Below, piece after piece: positions 41,950-51,597 of a stretch of 64,000 bases of DNA (positions are counted from its first letter, which is position 1; each line of letters opens with the position of its first letter). Where the stretch lies: NCBI GenBank assembly GCA_963422275.1, contig OY729418.1:3534001-3598000 (forward strand), written 5' to 3'. The translations under genes were made by a program, and so were the position numbers. The stretch is from G963422275 sp963422275 (GTDB lineage: Bacteria; Pseudomonadota; Alphaproteobacteria; Rhodobacterales; Rhodobacteraceae). The notes under the pieces are model-generated. The model was not told where the DNA came from. It worked only from the letters and a program-made list of their open reading frames with translations, and did no database searches.

Positions 41950-42398
41950 TACACGATTGAGGGTGCGTCGCCAATCTTTTTCGCAGGGGGCAGAGTCAAA
42001 TGTCCTTTTTGGACTGGGCTCGTTTCGTGTGCCTGTCGTAGCGGCCCCGGCCCTGGGTGGCCCCAACGCGGGTCCAGCCCGACGCGCGGTAGACGGCGCC
42101 GGTGTATCGCGGGGTCTCGATGAGCACGGGCGTGATGTGGTAGCGCTCGGTCCAGTCCTCGGACAGGCGGCGGCGCACGAGGGCGAGGATGTGCGAGCCG
42201 AGGTTGGGGCCACCCAGGGCAATATCAGGAACCTCGGATTGTCGACCACGAGCGGGAGGTTCTTCTCACGCTTCTCGGGCGTCCATCGGATGAAGTTGTC
42301 GCGCGGGGCGAGCTTCCAGGCGGCGGTGGAGAAGCCGAGCATGGCGATGGGCCAGCCGTTTCGGTCGTGCACGGCGTAGCGTATCTGGGCGCCGACTA
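41950..42398 (-). pseudogene. DUF4338 / DruA-like protein fragment, frameshifted
   Basis: It starts at the IS5 edge with 'VGAQIRYAVHDRNGWPIA' and 'MLGFSTAAWKLAPRDNFI', then 'LPLVVDNPRFLILPWV', which match DUF4338 proteins (found beside transposases and as Druantia component DruA). Later blocks 'DWTERYHITPVLIETPRYT' and 'GATQGRGRYDRH' are in a second frame and 'CEKDWRRTLNR' in a third. The N-terminal half was cut off by the IS5 insertion. Confidence 0.65.
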
Positions 42399-42421
42399 GG
42401 GAACCTCTGAATATAGCCTGA

Positions 42422-43446
42422 ATTGCTTATGCACATGGTTCCTGCGATACAAGATGTTGTGTTCGGGATGTCGGATGATGGAATGTTCGCATGACATTCT
42501 TGATGTGGAACCATCCGATGACCGAAATCCCCACCAGTCTCATCGCCTTTCAGCGCCTGTTCCCCGACGACAACGCCTGCGCCCGGTGGCTCATCGCCGT
42601 CCGATGGCCGAACGGCTTCCGGTGTCCCGCCTGCGGCCACGATCGCGGGTGGGAGTTGAAGACCAGGAAGCACAGCTTCGAGTGCATCCGTTGCCATCGG
42701 CAGACCTCGGCCACCGCCGGCACCCTGCTGCACCGAACCAAGCTGTCGCTCGCGACCTGGTTCCGGGCCGCCTGTCTGATGGCCACTCATTGCAACGGCA
42801 TCTCCGCCCTGCAGCTGCAGAAGCGGCTCGGAATCGGGAACTGTCGCAGTGCCTGGATGCTCGCCGCCAAGCTTCGCCGGGCCATGGCCACCCCCGAGCG
42901 CAGCCCGCTGTCCGGTCTGGTCGAGATCGACGAGGCCAGCCTGCCGCAGCGCGACAAGGGCGCGCCTTCGGGGCCGGGGCGCAGCCCCGAAGGCAAGATT
43001 CCGATCGCCGGCGCGGTCGAACTCGGCGACGGCAACACGCCGGGCCGCCTGCGGCTGGCCACGATCCGGTCCTGCAGCGCCAAGGATCTCGGCAGCTTCG
43101 TTGTGCGCAACACCGCCGCGACCGCGATCGTCAAGACCGACGGCTGGAGAGGCTGCAGCGCGGTGCCTCGGGACCGCCACCAGCCCCATGTCGTCGGCGA
43201 CAGGCCGGCCCATGAAGTTCTCGCCTGGATCCACACCGCGCTCTGCAACCTCAAGGGCTGGGCGCGGGGCGTCTGTCACGGGCTGCGCGCCAAGCACCTC
43301 CAGACCTGTCTCGACGAGTTCGTCTTTCGTTTCAATCGGCGCCGAAATCGCCACGCCGCCTTCCTGTCCCTGTTCCTGCAGGCGCTGCGCGCCAAACCTC
43401 ATCCCTGCCACATCTTGATCAAACCGGAACCAAATGCATAAGCAGT
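42422..43446 (+). mobile_element. IS1595-family insertion sequence nested in IS5 copy 2
   Basis: The 1025-bp element has imperfect ends (left ATTGCTTATGCACATGG, right complement ACTGCTTATGCATTTGG) and an 8-bp target repeat TAGCCTGA (42414-42421 and 43447-43454). The 8-bp duplication is the rule for IS1595. It carries one full-length transposase gene. Confidence 0.9.
42518..43441 (+). CDS. IS1595-family transposase
   Basis: About 307 residues from the ATG at 42518 (a start at 42491 is possible). The N-terminal zinc ribbon is 'CPACGHDRGWEL...FECIRCH' (two CxxC pairs), followed by 'TSATAGTLLHRTKLSL' and 'LQLQKRLGIGNCRSAWMLA' (helix-turn-helix-like) and the ISXO2-like catalytic domain from 'LVEIDEASLPQ'. 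'HTALCNLKGWARGVCHGL' and 'FVFRFNRRRNRHAAF' are the C-terminal signature. The frame is unbroken, so it may be active. Confidence 0.88.
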   Translation: MTEIPTSLIAFQRLFPDDNACARWLIAVRWPNGFRCPACGHDRGWELKTRKHSFECIRCHRQTSATAGTLLHRTKLSLATWFRAACLMATHCNGISALQLQKRLGIGNCRSAWMLAAKLRRAMATPERSPLSGLVEIDEASLPQRDKGAPSGPGRSPEGKIPIAGAVELGDGNTPGRLRLATIRSCSAKDLGSFVVRNTAATAIVKTDGWRGCSAVPRDRHQPHVVGDRPAHEVLAWIHTALCNLKGWARGVCHGLRAKHLQTCLDEFVFRFNRRRNRHAAFLSLFLQALRAKPHPCHILIKPEPNA

Positions 43447-43530
43447 TAGCCTGATTTTGGGCGTTGCATTGCGCATCCGGTGCGTGCCCGCTATTTTGCG
43501 CCACGCCTTTCTTTGGGGAGGGATCCTGAC

Positions 43531-44479
43531 ATGCAGCGCCTTCGGCAATTGACCTTTGCCAGCCTCCAATGCGATCGCAAGAAGCGCAAGACGCGCCGCG
43601 AGATCTTTCCGGAGCGGATGGACGGCCTGATCCCCTGGGAGCGCCTGGAGGCCCGCATTGCGCCGGCGTGTCCGAAGGGCGGCGGCAAGGGGCGACAGCC
43701 GCATCCGCTGTCGGTGATGCTGCGCGTTCACTGCGTTCAGCCGTTCTGCAACCTGAGCGACCCGGCGATGGAGGACCGGCTTGCGAGGCGGAGAGCATCC
43801 GGCGCTTTGCCGGAGCGGTGCTTGAGAAGGTTCCGGACGAGACGACGATCCCGAGTTCCGCCACCGGCTGGAGCGCCGCGGACTGGCGCACCAGCTGTTC
43901 GGGAGATCAGGGATCACCTGGCCGAGCGGGGGTTCTGCTGAAGAAGGGCGGCATCGTTGACGCCACCATCATCTCGGCGCCGTCGTCGACCGGGAACGAG
44001 AGCAACGCCCGCGGTCCGGAGATGCACCAGACCAGGAAGGGGAACCGGTGGCATTTCGGGATGAAGCTGCACATCGGCACCGACACCCGGGGTCTGGTGC
44101 ACCATCTGGAGGGAACGGCCGCCAACGTCGCGACCTGACGCCTTCGGGCAAGCTTCTGCACGGCGAGGAGGAGCAAGTCCGGGGTGACTCTGGATGCCGC
44201 GGGATTGGCAAGCGCGCGGAGCACGCGCATCGCGATGTTTCGCGGCGGATTGCCCTGCCCCCGGGCCAGCGCCGGACGCTGACGCCGGGCAGCGCCGCGG
44301 CCAGGGCGGAGACGGCGAAGGCCCGGGGTGCGGGCGCGGGTGGAACATCCGTTCCGGATCGTCAAGCGGGTGTTCGGCTGCGACATGGTTCGGTATCGGG
44401 GTTTGGACAAGAACGTGCAGCGGCTTGCGCTGCTTCTGGGCTTCTCGAACCTGATGATTGCCCAGCCGCACTTGCAATG
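43531..44479 (+). pseudogene. IS5-family transposase of copy 2, frameshifted
   Basis: It starts identically to copy 1 ('MQRLRQLTFASLQCDRKK') but leaves the frame after 'DPAMEDRL', where copy 1 has 'DQLYEAESIRRF'. The catalytic blocks 'VDATIISAPSSTGNES' and 'CRGIGKRAEHAHRDV' are recovered in other frames. At least three frame changes prevent a functional product. Confidence 0.8.
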
Positions 44480-44659
44480 ACAGGGGAGAAGTGTGTCCGG
44501 AATTTGCCGGACCGGCCCTGCGGGGGCTGAACCGGCGGCGGTTTTGCCCCGAAAACGCGCATTTGCGGCTTCCGGACCGCCGAAAACCGACCGGTGCAGC
44601 CAAGAAGGGCAAATCCAGCAGCAAACCCAAAAAAAACCCTCCAAATCAGAGGTTCCCTA

Positions 44660-45246
44660 GGTCGTGTACTCATAAAGGGAAAAGGGATTTTCTTTTCGGC
44701 TCCGATGTGATTCAAGCTTCCAAACAGCGGGAGCTTGAGGATGCAGGGACGGCACGATCTGACGGATGCGGAATGGGCGATCATCTCGCCGTTGCCGCCT
44801 GACAAGCCGCGGGGCGTTCCGCGGGTGGACGACCGGCGGGCGATCAGCGGGATTTTTCACATCCTGCGCACCGGCACGCCGTGGCGCGCCGCTTCGCGCT
44901 CACTCCGGGCCAAGCCTCCGACAAGGCTGCCGTGCCGGCCCTCCTTGACGGCCTTGAGCCGGCCCGGGACACCGTCGCCGACCGCGGCTGCGAATCCCGC
45001 AGCATCCTCAAACTCATTGCCGACCATGGCTCTTGCCCCCACATCCCGACCCAACGGGATCGCCGGGAGCAGCGCTCCGCATCCCATCACCTGTACCGCC
45101 AACGCAACCTCGTTGAACGTTTCTTCAACAAGCTCAAACACTTCCGAGGCATCGCGACCCGCTATCACAAGCTTGCAAGAAACTTCCTCGCCGCAATCGC
45201 CCTTGCCTGCATCCGCCTCTGGATCAAAACCAATGAGTACACGACC
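44660..45246 (+). mobile_element. IS5-family (IS427-like) element, internally deleted
   Basis: The ends are perfect inverted repeats GGTCGTGTACTCAT, with TA on both sides (44658-44659, 45247-45248). At 587 bp it is too short for a full element. The fused transposase remnant at 44741-45249 begins 'MQGRHDLTDAEWAIISPL' and, after losing its centre, ends 'RNLVERFFNKLKHFRGIAT'. It shares its left TA with the right TA of IS5 copy 2. Confidence 0.85.
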
Positions 45247-45249
45247 TAG
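44741..45249 (+). pseudogene. IS427-like transposase with internal deletion
   Basis: The N-terminal domain ('DLTDAEWAIISPLPPD', 'GIFHILRTGTPWRA') and the C-terminal end ('TVADRGCESRSILKLI', 'HHLYRQRNLVERFFNKLK') are present, but the first catalytic Asp segment is deleted and the two parts are in different frames. The final stop lies at the element's outer edge. Confidence 0.75.
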
Positions 45250-46089
45250 ATAGTGTCGTCATGAGTGATGTTTATCTGCATTGTCTGTCGAACTCACTTG
45301 ATGGTTCTTGGAGGCGACACATGGGAATGGCTCATCGGCGTCATGACATTTCGGACAGGGTCTGGCTGTTGCTGGAGCCTCATCTGCCTGGCCGAGCGGG
45401 AAGTTGGGGTGGCGCAGGACAATCGTCGGTTCATCAATGCGATCTTCCGGGGTCTGCGCACCGGCGCTCCCTGGCGTGATTTGCCGCCAGACTGTGGAGA
45501 CTGGAAAAACACCCATCGCCGGTTCTGTCGCTGGCGGGACAAGGGTCTCTGGGGGGCGTTGCTGGAGCATCTAATGGATGAGCCGGACTGCAAGTGGCTG
45601 ATGATTGACGCCAGTCATCTCAAGGTACATCCCCATGCGAGCGGTGCGGTCGGTGGCAATCAGGCGATGGGTCGTACAAAAGGGGGCTGAACACGAAGCT
45701 GCATCTGGCTGTGGACGCGCATGGGATGCCGGTGCGGGTGTTGGCGACCGAGGGGACGGCAGCAGATTGCAGTCAGGCGGTCGAGCTGATTGAAGGGATG
45801 GATGCCGAGTGCTTGTTGGCGGACAAGGCCTATGACACGAATGCCATCCTGTCTTGTTGCGAGGAGCATGAAGTCATTCCAGTGGTTCCGCCGAAGCGCA
45901 ACCGCAAGCGCCCCAGAGCTTATGATGTCCATCTCTACCGGCATCGGCATTTGGTGGAGAACGCCTTTCTGTGGCTCAAGCGCTGGCGTGGAATTGCCAC
46001 GCGATACGCCAGGAATGCCGCATCGTTTCTTGCCGCGGTGCAGATCCGGTGTCTGGCGCTCTGGGCCGGTATCTCGTGACGACACTATC
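45249..46089 (+). mobile_element. IS5-family (IS427/IS1031-like) element
   Basis: An 841-bp element with inverted ends GATAGTGTCGTCA, flanked by TA at 45247-45248 and 46090-46091. It abuts the previous element so that the TA between them serves as flank for both. Size and two-frame transposase fit the short IS5 subgroups. Confidence 0.85.
45321..46079 (+). pseudogene. IS427/IS1031-like transposase in two or three frames
   Basis: ATG 45321 begins 'MGMAHRRHDISDRVWLLLE'. Near 45395 the homologous text moves to the next frame ('NRRFINAIFRGLRTGAPWR'), reaching 'MIDASHLKVHPHASGAVGG' (catalytic Asp) and stopping after 'MGRTKGG'. It resumes at once in the first frame with 'LNTKLHLAVDAHGMPVRVL', 'LLADKAYDTNAIL' and 'HLVENAFLWLKRWRGIATR'. 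The shift at 'RTKGG|LNTKLH' lies at an AAAAGGGGG run and is the normal programmed frameshift of this group. The one at 45395 is not, so the gene is probably damaged. Confidence 0.7.
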
Positions 46090-46091
46090 TA

Positions 46092-46285
46092 GGCCGAGAA
46101 CCGCCGCTAGGTGCTGCCAGTCCATCAGGGCGCCAACCTTTCGCAGGGCGCTGTGGAGACCCACGCGCTCGGCGACCGCTGTCATGAAGAAATCCATCGG
46201 TCTCTTTCTCAATCGAACGTCATGACAAGCGTTTGCAGCCCTTCGGCGCGACATGTCATGGCGGGAGGGGCGCATTTTACAACAG
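46092..46285 (-). pseudogene. IS5-type transposase N-terminal remnant
   Basis: The minus strand encodes 'MDFFMTAVAERVGLHSALR' and 'KVGALMDWQHLAAVLGL', the same start as the remnants at 1.9 and 19.5 kb, and ends outward with the same 'AAAATGCGCCC' type terminus. The rest of the element has been lost to the right-hand TA of the IS427-like element. Confidence 0.65.
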
Positions 46286-46700
46286 TCTTGAATGTTGATC
46301 GGTATCTGCGCGAGTCTCCAGAGCGGCGAACGAATCAGACATTGCGTTGTTCGAGGTTTTTGAACGGGAAATCATAACTCTTACTGAAAGGTAATCAAGA
46401 TCAGCAGCACAGCGAAAATCGAACAGGACGGCCCGCCGCCCCGATGTCGCTGCCGAGATGCAACAAGCGGGAAAAATTGGACCCGGTGCCTGAAGATGTG
46501 AACCGGAGCGGCGATGCTTGACGCTATGGCCTTGATCGCGCAACACCTCCTGATCGAGGTGTCCCCCAAATTCATTCCTAACTCAGCCCGTTCAAGACCA
46601 TAGCGGTTTGGCCGGAGTTTTTGGTTGATTGGGCGATTTGCAACGAAAGGCTGAGACAATATACAGACTCTGGGATCAAATCACTGCAGGAATGACTGGA
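46286..46700. other. Gap with no recognised gene
   Basis: Between the IS debris and the leucine genes I see no credible coding frame, RNA gene or terminator. The promoter of the liu-like operon should be in its right part; no clear -35/-10 pair stands out. Confidence 0.4.
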
Positions 46701-46708
46701 TTTTGCAA

Positions 46709-47872
46709 ATGTTTGTAGACAACACGGATTTCCATCTCGGTGATGATGTCGATGAACTGCGTGCGGCAGTTCACCGGTGGGCCAAAGAAAGAGTCAAACC
46801 GATGGCCGAGGATATTGATCGCAATGACCGTTTTCCAATCGAACTCTGGAAGGAAATGGGCGATCTCGGTCTCCACGGCATTACCGTGGAATCCGAATAC
46901 GGCGGAGTTTGCCTTGGATATCTTGCCCATGTCGTTGCTATAGAGGAGATCGCCCGTGCCTCAGCGAGCGTCGCACTGTCCTACGGTGCCCATTCAAATC
47001 TCTGCGTGAACCAGATTCGGCTAAACGGAACGGATGCTCAGAAACGGAAATTCCTTCCGAAACTCGTTTCTGGCGAGCATGTGGGTGCCCTCGCCATGTC
47101 AGAAACAGAAGCTGGCTCGGATGTCGTTTCAATGAAACTGAAGGCTCAAAAAAGAAACGGACATTACCTGCTGAACGGTTCAAAATTCTGGATAACAAAC
47201 GCGCCAGAGGCCCAAACGCTGGTGGTATACGCAAAGACCAATCCCGAAGCGGGGTCAAAGGGAATCACTGCATTCATTGTTGAACGGGACTTCGCGGGCT
47301 TCTCGGTATCACCGCATTTAAAAAAGATGGGAATGCGTGGGTCAAATACTGCGGAGCTCGTTTTCGAAAAGGTGGAAGTTCCTTTCGAGAATGTACTTGG
47401 AGAAGAAGGGAAGGGAGTGGGGGTTCTGATGTCCGGTCTTGATTACGAGCGCGTTATCTTGTCTGGAATAGGAACCGGGTTGATGGCGGCATGCTTGGAT
47501 GAGGTAATCCCCTACATGCATAGGAGGAAACAGTTTGGACGGCCTCTCGGAGAGTTTCAGCTGATGCAACAGAAGATCGCCAACATGTATACGGCGATGA
47601 ATTCGGCTCGTGCGTATGTCTATCAAGTAGCCGTTGCTTGCGACCGCGGCCGCGTAACGCGGCGGGACGCGGCGTCCTGCGCATTGTATGCCTCGCGGGA
47701 AGCGATGAAACAGGCTCATCAGGCTGTTCAGGCGATGGGCGGGGCGGGGTATCTGGAGAACGCGCCGGTCAGCCGGATTTTTAGGGATGCAAAATTGATG
47801 GAAATAGGCGCAGGTACGTCGGAGATTCGACAGATACTCATTGGCAGAGAACTGATCATGGCATCCAGCTGA
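46709..47872 (+). CDS. liuA: Isovaleryl-CoA dehydrogenase
   Basis: A 387-residue acyl-CoA dehydrogenase of the isovaleryl branch: 'ALSYGAHSNLCVNQIRLNG', 'ALAMSETEAGSDVVSM', 'KFWITNAPEAQTLVVYAK', 'LVFEKVEVP', and the catalytic Glu in 'LDYERVILSGIGTGLM' (the position used by isovaleryl-CoA dehydrogenases), 'QAMGGAGYLENAPVSRIFRD' in part, and 'IGAGTSEIRQILIGREL'. It oxidises isovaleryl-CoA to 3-methylcrotonyl-CoA with FAD. ATG 46709 is preferred to the in-frame TTG at 46703. The next two genes encode both subunits of methylcrotonyl-CoA carboxylase. Confidence 0.93.
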   Translation: MFVDNTDFHLGDDVDELRAAVHRWAKERVKPMAEDIDRNDRFPIELWKEMGDLGLHGITVESEYGGVCLGYLAHVVAIEEIARASASVALSYGAHSNLCVNQIRLNGTDAQKRKFLPKLVSGEHVGALAMSETEAGSDVVSMKLKAQKRNGHYLLNGSKFWITNAPEAQTLVVYAKTNPEAGSKGITAFIVERDFAGFSVSPHLKKMGMRGSNTAELVFEKVEVPFENVLGEEGKGVGVLMSGLDYERVILSGIGTGLMAACLDEVIPYMHRRKQFGRPLGEFQLMQQKIANMYTAMNSARAYVYQVAVACDRGRVTRRDAASCALYASREAMKQAHQAVQAMGGAGYLENAPVSRIFRDAKLMEIGAGTSEIRQILIGRELIMASS

Positions 47873-47966
47873 AAATGGATCTATTGGACACATTTAGGAA
47901 TTGGTGTCGGGTTGCGGCCCGAGTATCTATATCGTGTTTCTTCAGAAACTAGATGGCTGACGAAAG

Positions 47967-49574
47967 ATGGCCCTGCTTCGTTCGAACGTTCGAACTGGCT
48001 CCGAGGAGTTCCGGCACAATCTAGCAGCACACGATGCCGCGCTCGAGAAAGTGGCCAAGGCTGTTTCTTTAGCTGCTTTTGGTGGGGGAGAGCGAGCACG
48101 AAACCGGCATTTAGCTCGTGGAAAAATGCTTCCTCGAGACAGGGTCGCGAACCTGCTGGATGCAGGATCGCCGTTTCTGGAAATAGGTGCGACTGCCGCG
48201 CACGGGATGTACGGTGGCGATTCACCGGGTGCAGGGATAATCACGGGCATCGGCCGAGTTAAAGGCACGAACGCAATGATCCTCTGCAACGACGCAACTG
48301 TCAAAGGTGGGACATATTTCCCGATGACGGTCAAAAAGCATCTCAGAGCGCAGGAGATAGCCTTGGAATGCCGACTGCCTTGCGTTTATTTGGTCGACTC
48401 TGGCGGAGCGAACCTTCCTCGACAGGATGAAGTCTTTGCGGACCGCGAGCACTTTGGGCGGATTTTTTACAACCAGGCTCGAATGTCGGCTTCGGGAATC
48501 CCCCAGATTGCCGTGGTGATGGGATCCTGCACTGCAGGCGGTGCCTACGTTCCAGCCATGTCGGATGTCTCTATTATCGTCAAGAACCAGGGAACGATCT
48601 TCCTTGCCGGTCCACCGCTCGTACATGCCGCAACGGGTGAGCGGGTAAGTGCAGAGGAACTGGGTGGCAGCGACGTTCACACGCGCATATCGGGCGTGGC
48701 CGACTACCTTGCCGAGGACGACCGCCATGCCTTGGCCCTGGCCCGGCAGGCCATTTCGTCAACGGAGTTCGGGATGCATCGACCAGTTGGCGGCGAGGAA
48801 TACGAGGAACCAGCATATGATCCGGCAGAAATCCCTGGTATCGTGCCGTGCGACCTAAGAAAGCAGTACGATGTGCGGGAAGTGATTGCCCGTTTAGTTG
48901 ATGGGTCACGGTTTGATGAGTTCAAAGCGCGCTATGGAAAGACGCTGGTTACGGGGTTCGCCCATTTTCGAGGTTACCCCGCTGGCATTGTAGCCAACAA
49001 TGGCGTGCTGTATTCGGAAAGTGCCATCAAAGGCGCGCATTTTGTGCAGCTTTGCTCTCAGCGGCGCATCCCGCTGATCTTCCTTCAAAACATCACTGGA
49101 TTCATGGTTGGCCGGAAATACGAGAACGAAGGCATCGCCCGCCACGGTGCAAAGCTTGTGACCTCCGTGGCCACGACGGCAGTGCCTAAGATCACAATGA
49201 TTGTCGGAGGATCATTTGGAGCCGGGAACTATGGCATGGCGGGTCGGGCCTACCAGCCGCGATTCTTGTGGACTTGGCCGAATTCAAGGATATCAGTCAT
49301 GGGCGGGGAACAGGCGGCGAGCGTCATGGCAACTGTTCGCAGACGGGCTTTGGAAAATTCCGGCGATGAGATCGACGAAAATCACCTTGAGATTTATCGA
49401 AAGTCAATTGTCGATCAATTCAATGAGCAGTCCTGCCCGCTTTATGCATCGGCAAGGCTGTGGGATGACGGGATTGTCGATCCGGTCAAGAGCCGCGACG
49501 TGCTGTCGCTTTCACTTTCGGTTTCGATGAATGCACCGATCAAGAATACGCAGTTCGGCATCTTCAGGATGTAG
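47967..49574 (+). CDS. liuB: Methylcrotonoyl-CoA carboxylase, carboxyltransferase (beta) subunit
   Basis: A 535-residue carboxyltransferase. 'ARGKMLPRDRVANLLDAGS', 'GGTYFPMTVKKHLRAQEIA', 'YLVDSGGANLPRQDEVF', 'GSCTAGGAYVPAMSD' and 'FLAGPPLVHAATGERVSAE' are characteristic of the MCC beta type (the SGGANLP and GGAYVPAMSDE-like blocks). 'FLQNITGFMVGRKYENEG' and 'GGSFGAGNYGMAGRAY' form the second crotonase-like half. It transfers CO2 from biotin to methylcrotonyl-CoA. It lies 94 bp after the dehydrogenase and 76 bp before the alpha subunit. Confidence 0.95.
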   Translation: MALLRSNVRTGSEEFRHNLAAHDAALEKVAKAVSLAAFGGGERARNRHLARGKMLPRDRVANLLDAGSPFLEIGATAAHGMYGGDSPGAGIITGIGRVKGTNAMILCNDATVKGGTYFPMTVKKHLRAQEIALECRLPCVYLVDSGGANLPRQDEVFADREHFGRIFYNQARMSASGIPQIAVVMGSCTAGGAYVPAMSDVSIIVKNQGTIFLAGPPLVHAATGERVSAEELGGSDVHTRISGVADYLAEDDRHALALARQAISSTEFGMHRPVGGEEYEEPAYDPAEIPGIVPCDLRKQYDVREVIARLVDGSRFDEFKARYGKTLVTGFAHFRGYPAGIVANNGVLYSESAIKGAHFVQLCSQRRIPLIFLQNITGFMVGRKYENEGIARHGAKLVTSVATTAVPKITMIVGGSFGAGNYGMAGRAYQPRFLWTWPNSRISVMGGEQAASVMATVRRRALENSGDEIDENHLEIYRKSIVDQFNEQSCPLYASARLWDDGIVDPVKSRDVLSLSLSVSMNAPIKNTQFGIFRM

Positions 49575-49650
49575 GTCAGGCTGAACTGTGCCAACAGCGA
49601 ATTTATCGGTGCATTTGCCTGTCCAAGAGGTTGATATCGGGTAATTCACG

Positions 49651-51597
49651 GTGTTCGAACGAGTTCTTGTCGCGAATCGAGGAGAGATCGCCCGCCGTGT
49701 CATGAGAACGGCTCGGAGGCTAGGCATCGAGACGGTCGCGATTTACTCGGACGCGGACAGGCGTTCTATGCATGTTCTCGAGTCTGACCATGCGATCCGG
49801 GTCGGCGCCAGCCGAGCGACGGAAAGTTACCTCAACCAAGATGCAATCCTTTCAGCGGCGCGTGAAACTGGCGCCGACGCCATCCATCCGGGTTATGGAT
49901 TCCTGTCCGAAAACCCCACCTTTGCCGAGGCGGTCGCAACACACGGCATTGAGTTCATCGGTCCTTCTCCAAGCTCCATTCGGCTCATGGGCCTCAAGGA
50001 TACCGCAAAACGCGTAATGCAGGAAGCCAATGTCCCGACCGTGCCCGGTTTTTTCGGTGCGGGATTGGATGACAGAGCAATTCACGAAGAGGCGGATAAA
50101 CTCGGATTTCCTGTTATGGTCAAGGCTGTTGCGGGCGGCGGCGGGAAGGGGATGCGCGTGGTGTACCGCCGGGAGAAATTCGGGCGGCAGCTTGAGCGAG
50201 CCCGCTCCGAAGCACTGTCGGCATTCGGGAACGACAAGATATTTGTAGAAAAGCTGGTAGCTTGCCCAAGGCATATCGAAGTGCAGGTCTTCGGGGACAA
50301 GTTTGGCAATGTCGTTCATCTGTTTGAGCGGGATTGCTCGGTACAACGACGCCACCAAAAGATTGTCGAGGAAGCGCCCGCTCCCGGTCTAAGCGACGAG
50401 ATGCGCAGGGAGCTTGGAAATACGGCAATCAAGGCGGCAGGTTTGATTGATTACGTCGGTGCCGGCACAGTGGAATTCATAGCCGACGCGGCAGAGGGAG
50501 TGCATCCTGACCGGTGTTGGTTCATGGAAATGAACACACGCCTGCAGGTGGAACATCCGGTGACGGAAGAGATACTCGGAGTGGACCTTGTCGAATGGCA
50601 ATTTCGCGTTGCCGCAGGCGAAAAACTCCCCGTTAACCAAGATGATTTGTTGATCAACGGCAATGCAATGGAAGTTCGAATATACGCTGAAGACGTGGCG
50701 CGCGGATTTCTACCCTCTTCAGGGATGTTGACCCGTCTTGATTTCCCTCGTGACATACGAATTGAGAGCGGCGTTCAAAGCGGCGATGCGGTCAGCCCTC
50801 TTTATGATCCCATGATTGCAAAGCTGGTCGCTGGCGGAGTGACTCGCGAGGAGGCGCGTCGGCGCCTTGTTTCTGCACTTGATGAAACTATTGTTCTCGG
50901 CCCTGCCACAAATGTTGGATTTCTCGGCGCGGTGCTGCGAAACGCAAAGTTTGTCTTGGGAGGAGTAAGCACCGATTTTGTAAATCGGGAGATCATGTCA
51001 AATGGCGAAACCATCAATCCTCCCGATGTGGCCGTTGCACTCGCGGCACTGGCAGCGGCTGGATTCAGCAGGGGAGGTCATAGCGAATCAGGGTTCACGC
51101 TATGGCAGCAGATGCGGCAGGAGATTCAATTGGAGTGTGGTGAAAGAAGACGAATAAGGGCGGAAATATCTTTCGAGTCTGCTGTATCGGCGTCTGTGGA
51201 ATTTGAAGGAAACACGTTAAAGTGTCGGTTGGAGTCCGGTTGGTGGCACGCAAACGGGGTTCATGCAGATGCACCGCTCAAGCTGCAAGGCCGAAGGGTT
51301 GCCGTTGCGCTTGGCGGGTTCTGGGAGTTCGAAATTCCAGACAACCTTTTTCACGATTGTGACCTCGATGACGGAGCCGTTGCGCCGAGTTCGCCGATGT
51401 CAGGTTCTATACGGGCCGTGCATGTTGTTTTAGGCCAAGCCGTGGAACGTGGAACGCCGATTGCGGTGGTGGAAGCCATGAAGATGGAACATACAGTCTT
51501 GGCTCCTCGAAGCGGGATTGTGGAGGAAGTGTTTGTGAAAGCGGGGGACCTAATTGAGGAAGGAATGTCTTTGGCAAGGCTTGGGGATATAGCGTGA
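49651..51597 (+). CDS. liuD: Methylcrotonoyl-CoA carboxylase, biotin-containing (alpha) subunit
   Basis: A 648-residue protein with GTG start. Residues 1-~445 are the biotin carboxylase: 'VLVANRGEIARRVMRTARR', 'HPGYGFLSENP', ATP-grasp 'AGGGGKGMRVV', 'RDCSVQRRHQKIVEEAP' and 'EMNTRLQVEHPVTE'. The C-terminal biotinyl domain has the AMKMEH motif with the modified Lys near residue 611. It carboxylates biotin with ATP and bicarbonate and pairs with the beta subunit. The region between (about 490-570) is the usual BT linker. No frame defects are seen. Confidence 0.95.
   Translation: MFERVLVANRGEIARRVMRTARRLGIETVAIYSDADRRSMHVLESDHAIRVGASRATESYLNQDAILSAARETGADAIHPGYGFLSENPTFAEAVATHGIEFIGPSPSSIRLMGLKDTAKRVMQEANVPTVPGFFGAGLDDRAIHEEADKLGFPVMVKAVAGGGGKGMRVVYRREKFGRQLERARSEALSAFGNDKIFVEKLVACPRHIEVQVFGDKFGNVVHLFERDCSVQRRHQKIVEEAPAPGLSDEMRRELGNTAIKAAGLIDYVGAGTVEFIADAAEGVHPDRCWFMEMNTRLQVEHPVTEEILGVDLVEWQFRVAAGEKLPVNQDDLLINGNAMEVRIYAEDVARGFLPSSGMLTRLDFPRDIRIESGVQSGDAVSPLYDPMIAKLVAGGVTREEARRRLVSALDETIVLGPATNVGFLGAVLRNAKFVLGGVSTDFVNREIMSNGETINPPDVAVALAALAAAGFSRGGHSESGFTLWQQMRQEIQLECGERRRIRAEISFESAVSASVEFEGNTLKCRLESGWWHANGVHADAPLKLQGRRVAVALGGFWEFEIPDNLFHDCDLDDGAVAPSSPMSGSIRAVHVVLGQAVERGTPIAVVEAMKMEHTVLAPRSGIVEEVFVKAGDLIEEGMSLARLGDIA

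Larger units (their letters stand above)
42399..44657 (+). mobile_element. IS5-family insertion sequence, copy 2, carrying a nested IS1595 element
   Basis: The ends GGGAACCTCTGA match copy 1 at both sides, and TA flanks them (42397-42398, 44658-44659). Subtracting the inner element and its 8-bp repeat leaves about 1.23 kb, the same as copy 1. It is inserted into the DUF4338 gene. Its transposase is frameshifted. Confidence 0.85.

Noticed and set aside
42266..43891. A 541-codon minus-strand frame over the IS1595 element
   Set aside because: It crosses element boundaries and is antisense to an intact IS1595 transposase with zinc ribbon; low-stop, GC-rich sequence explains it.
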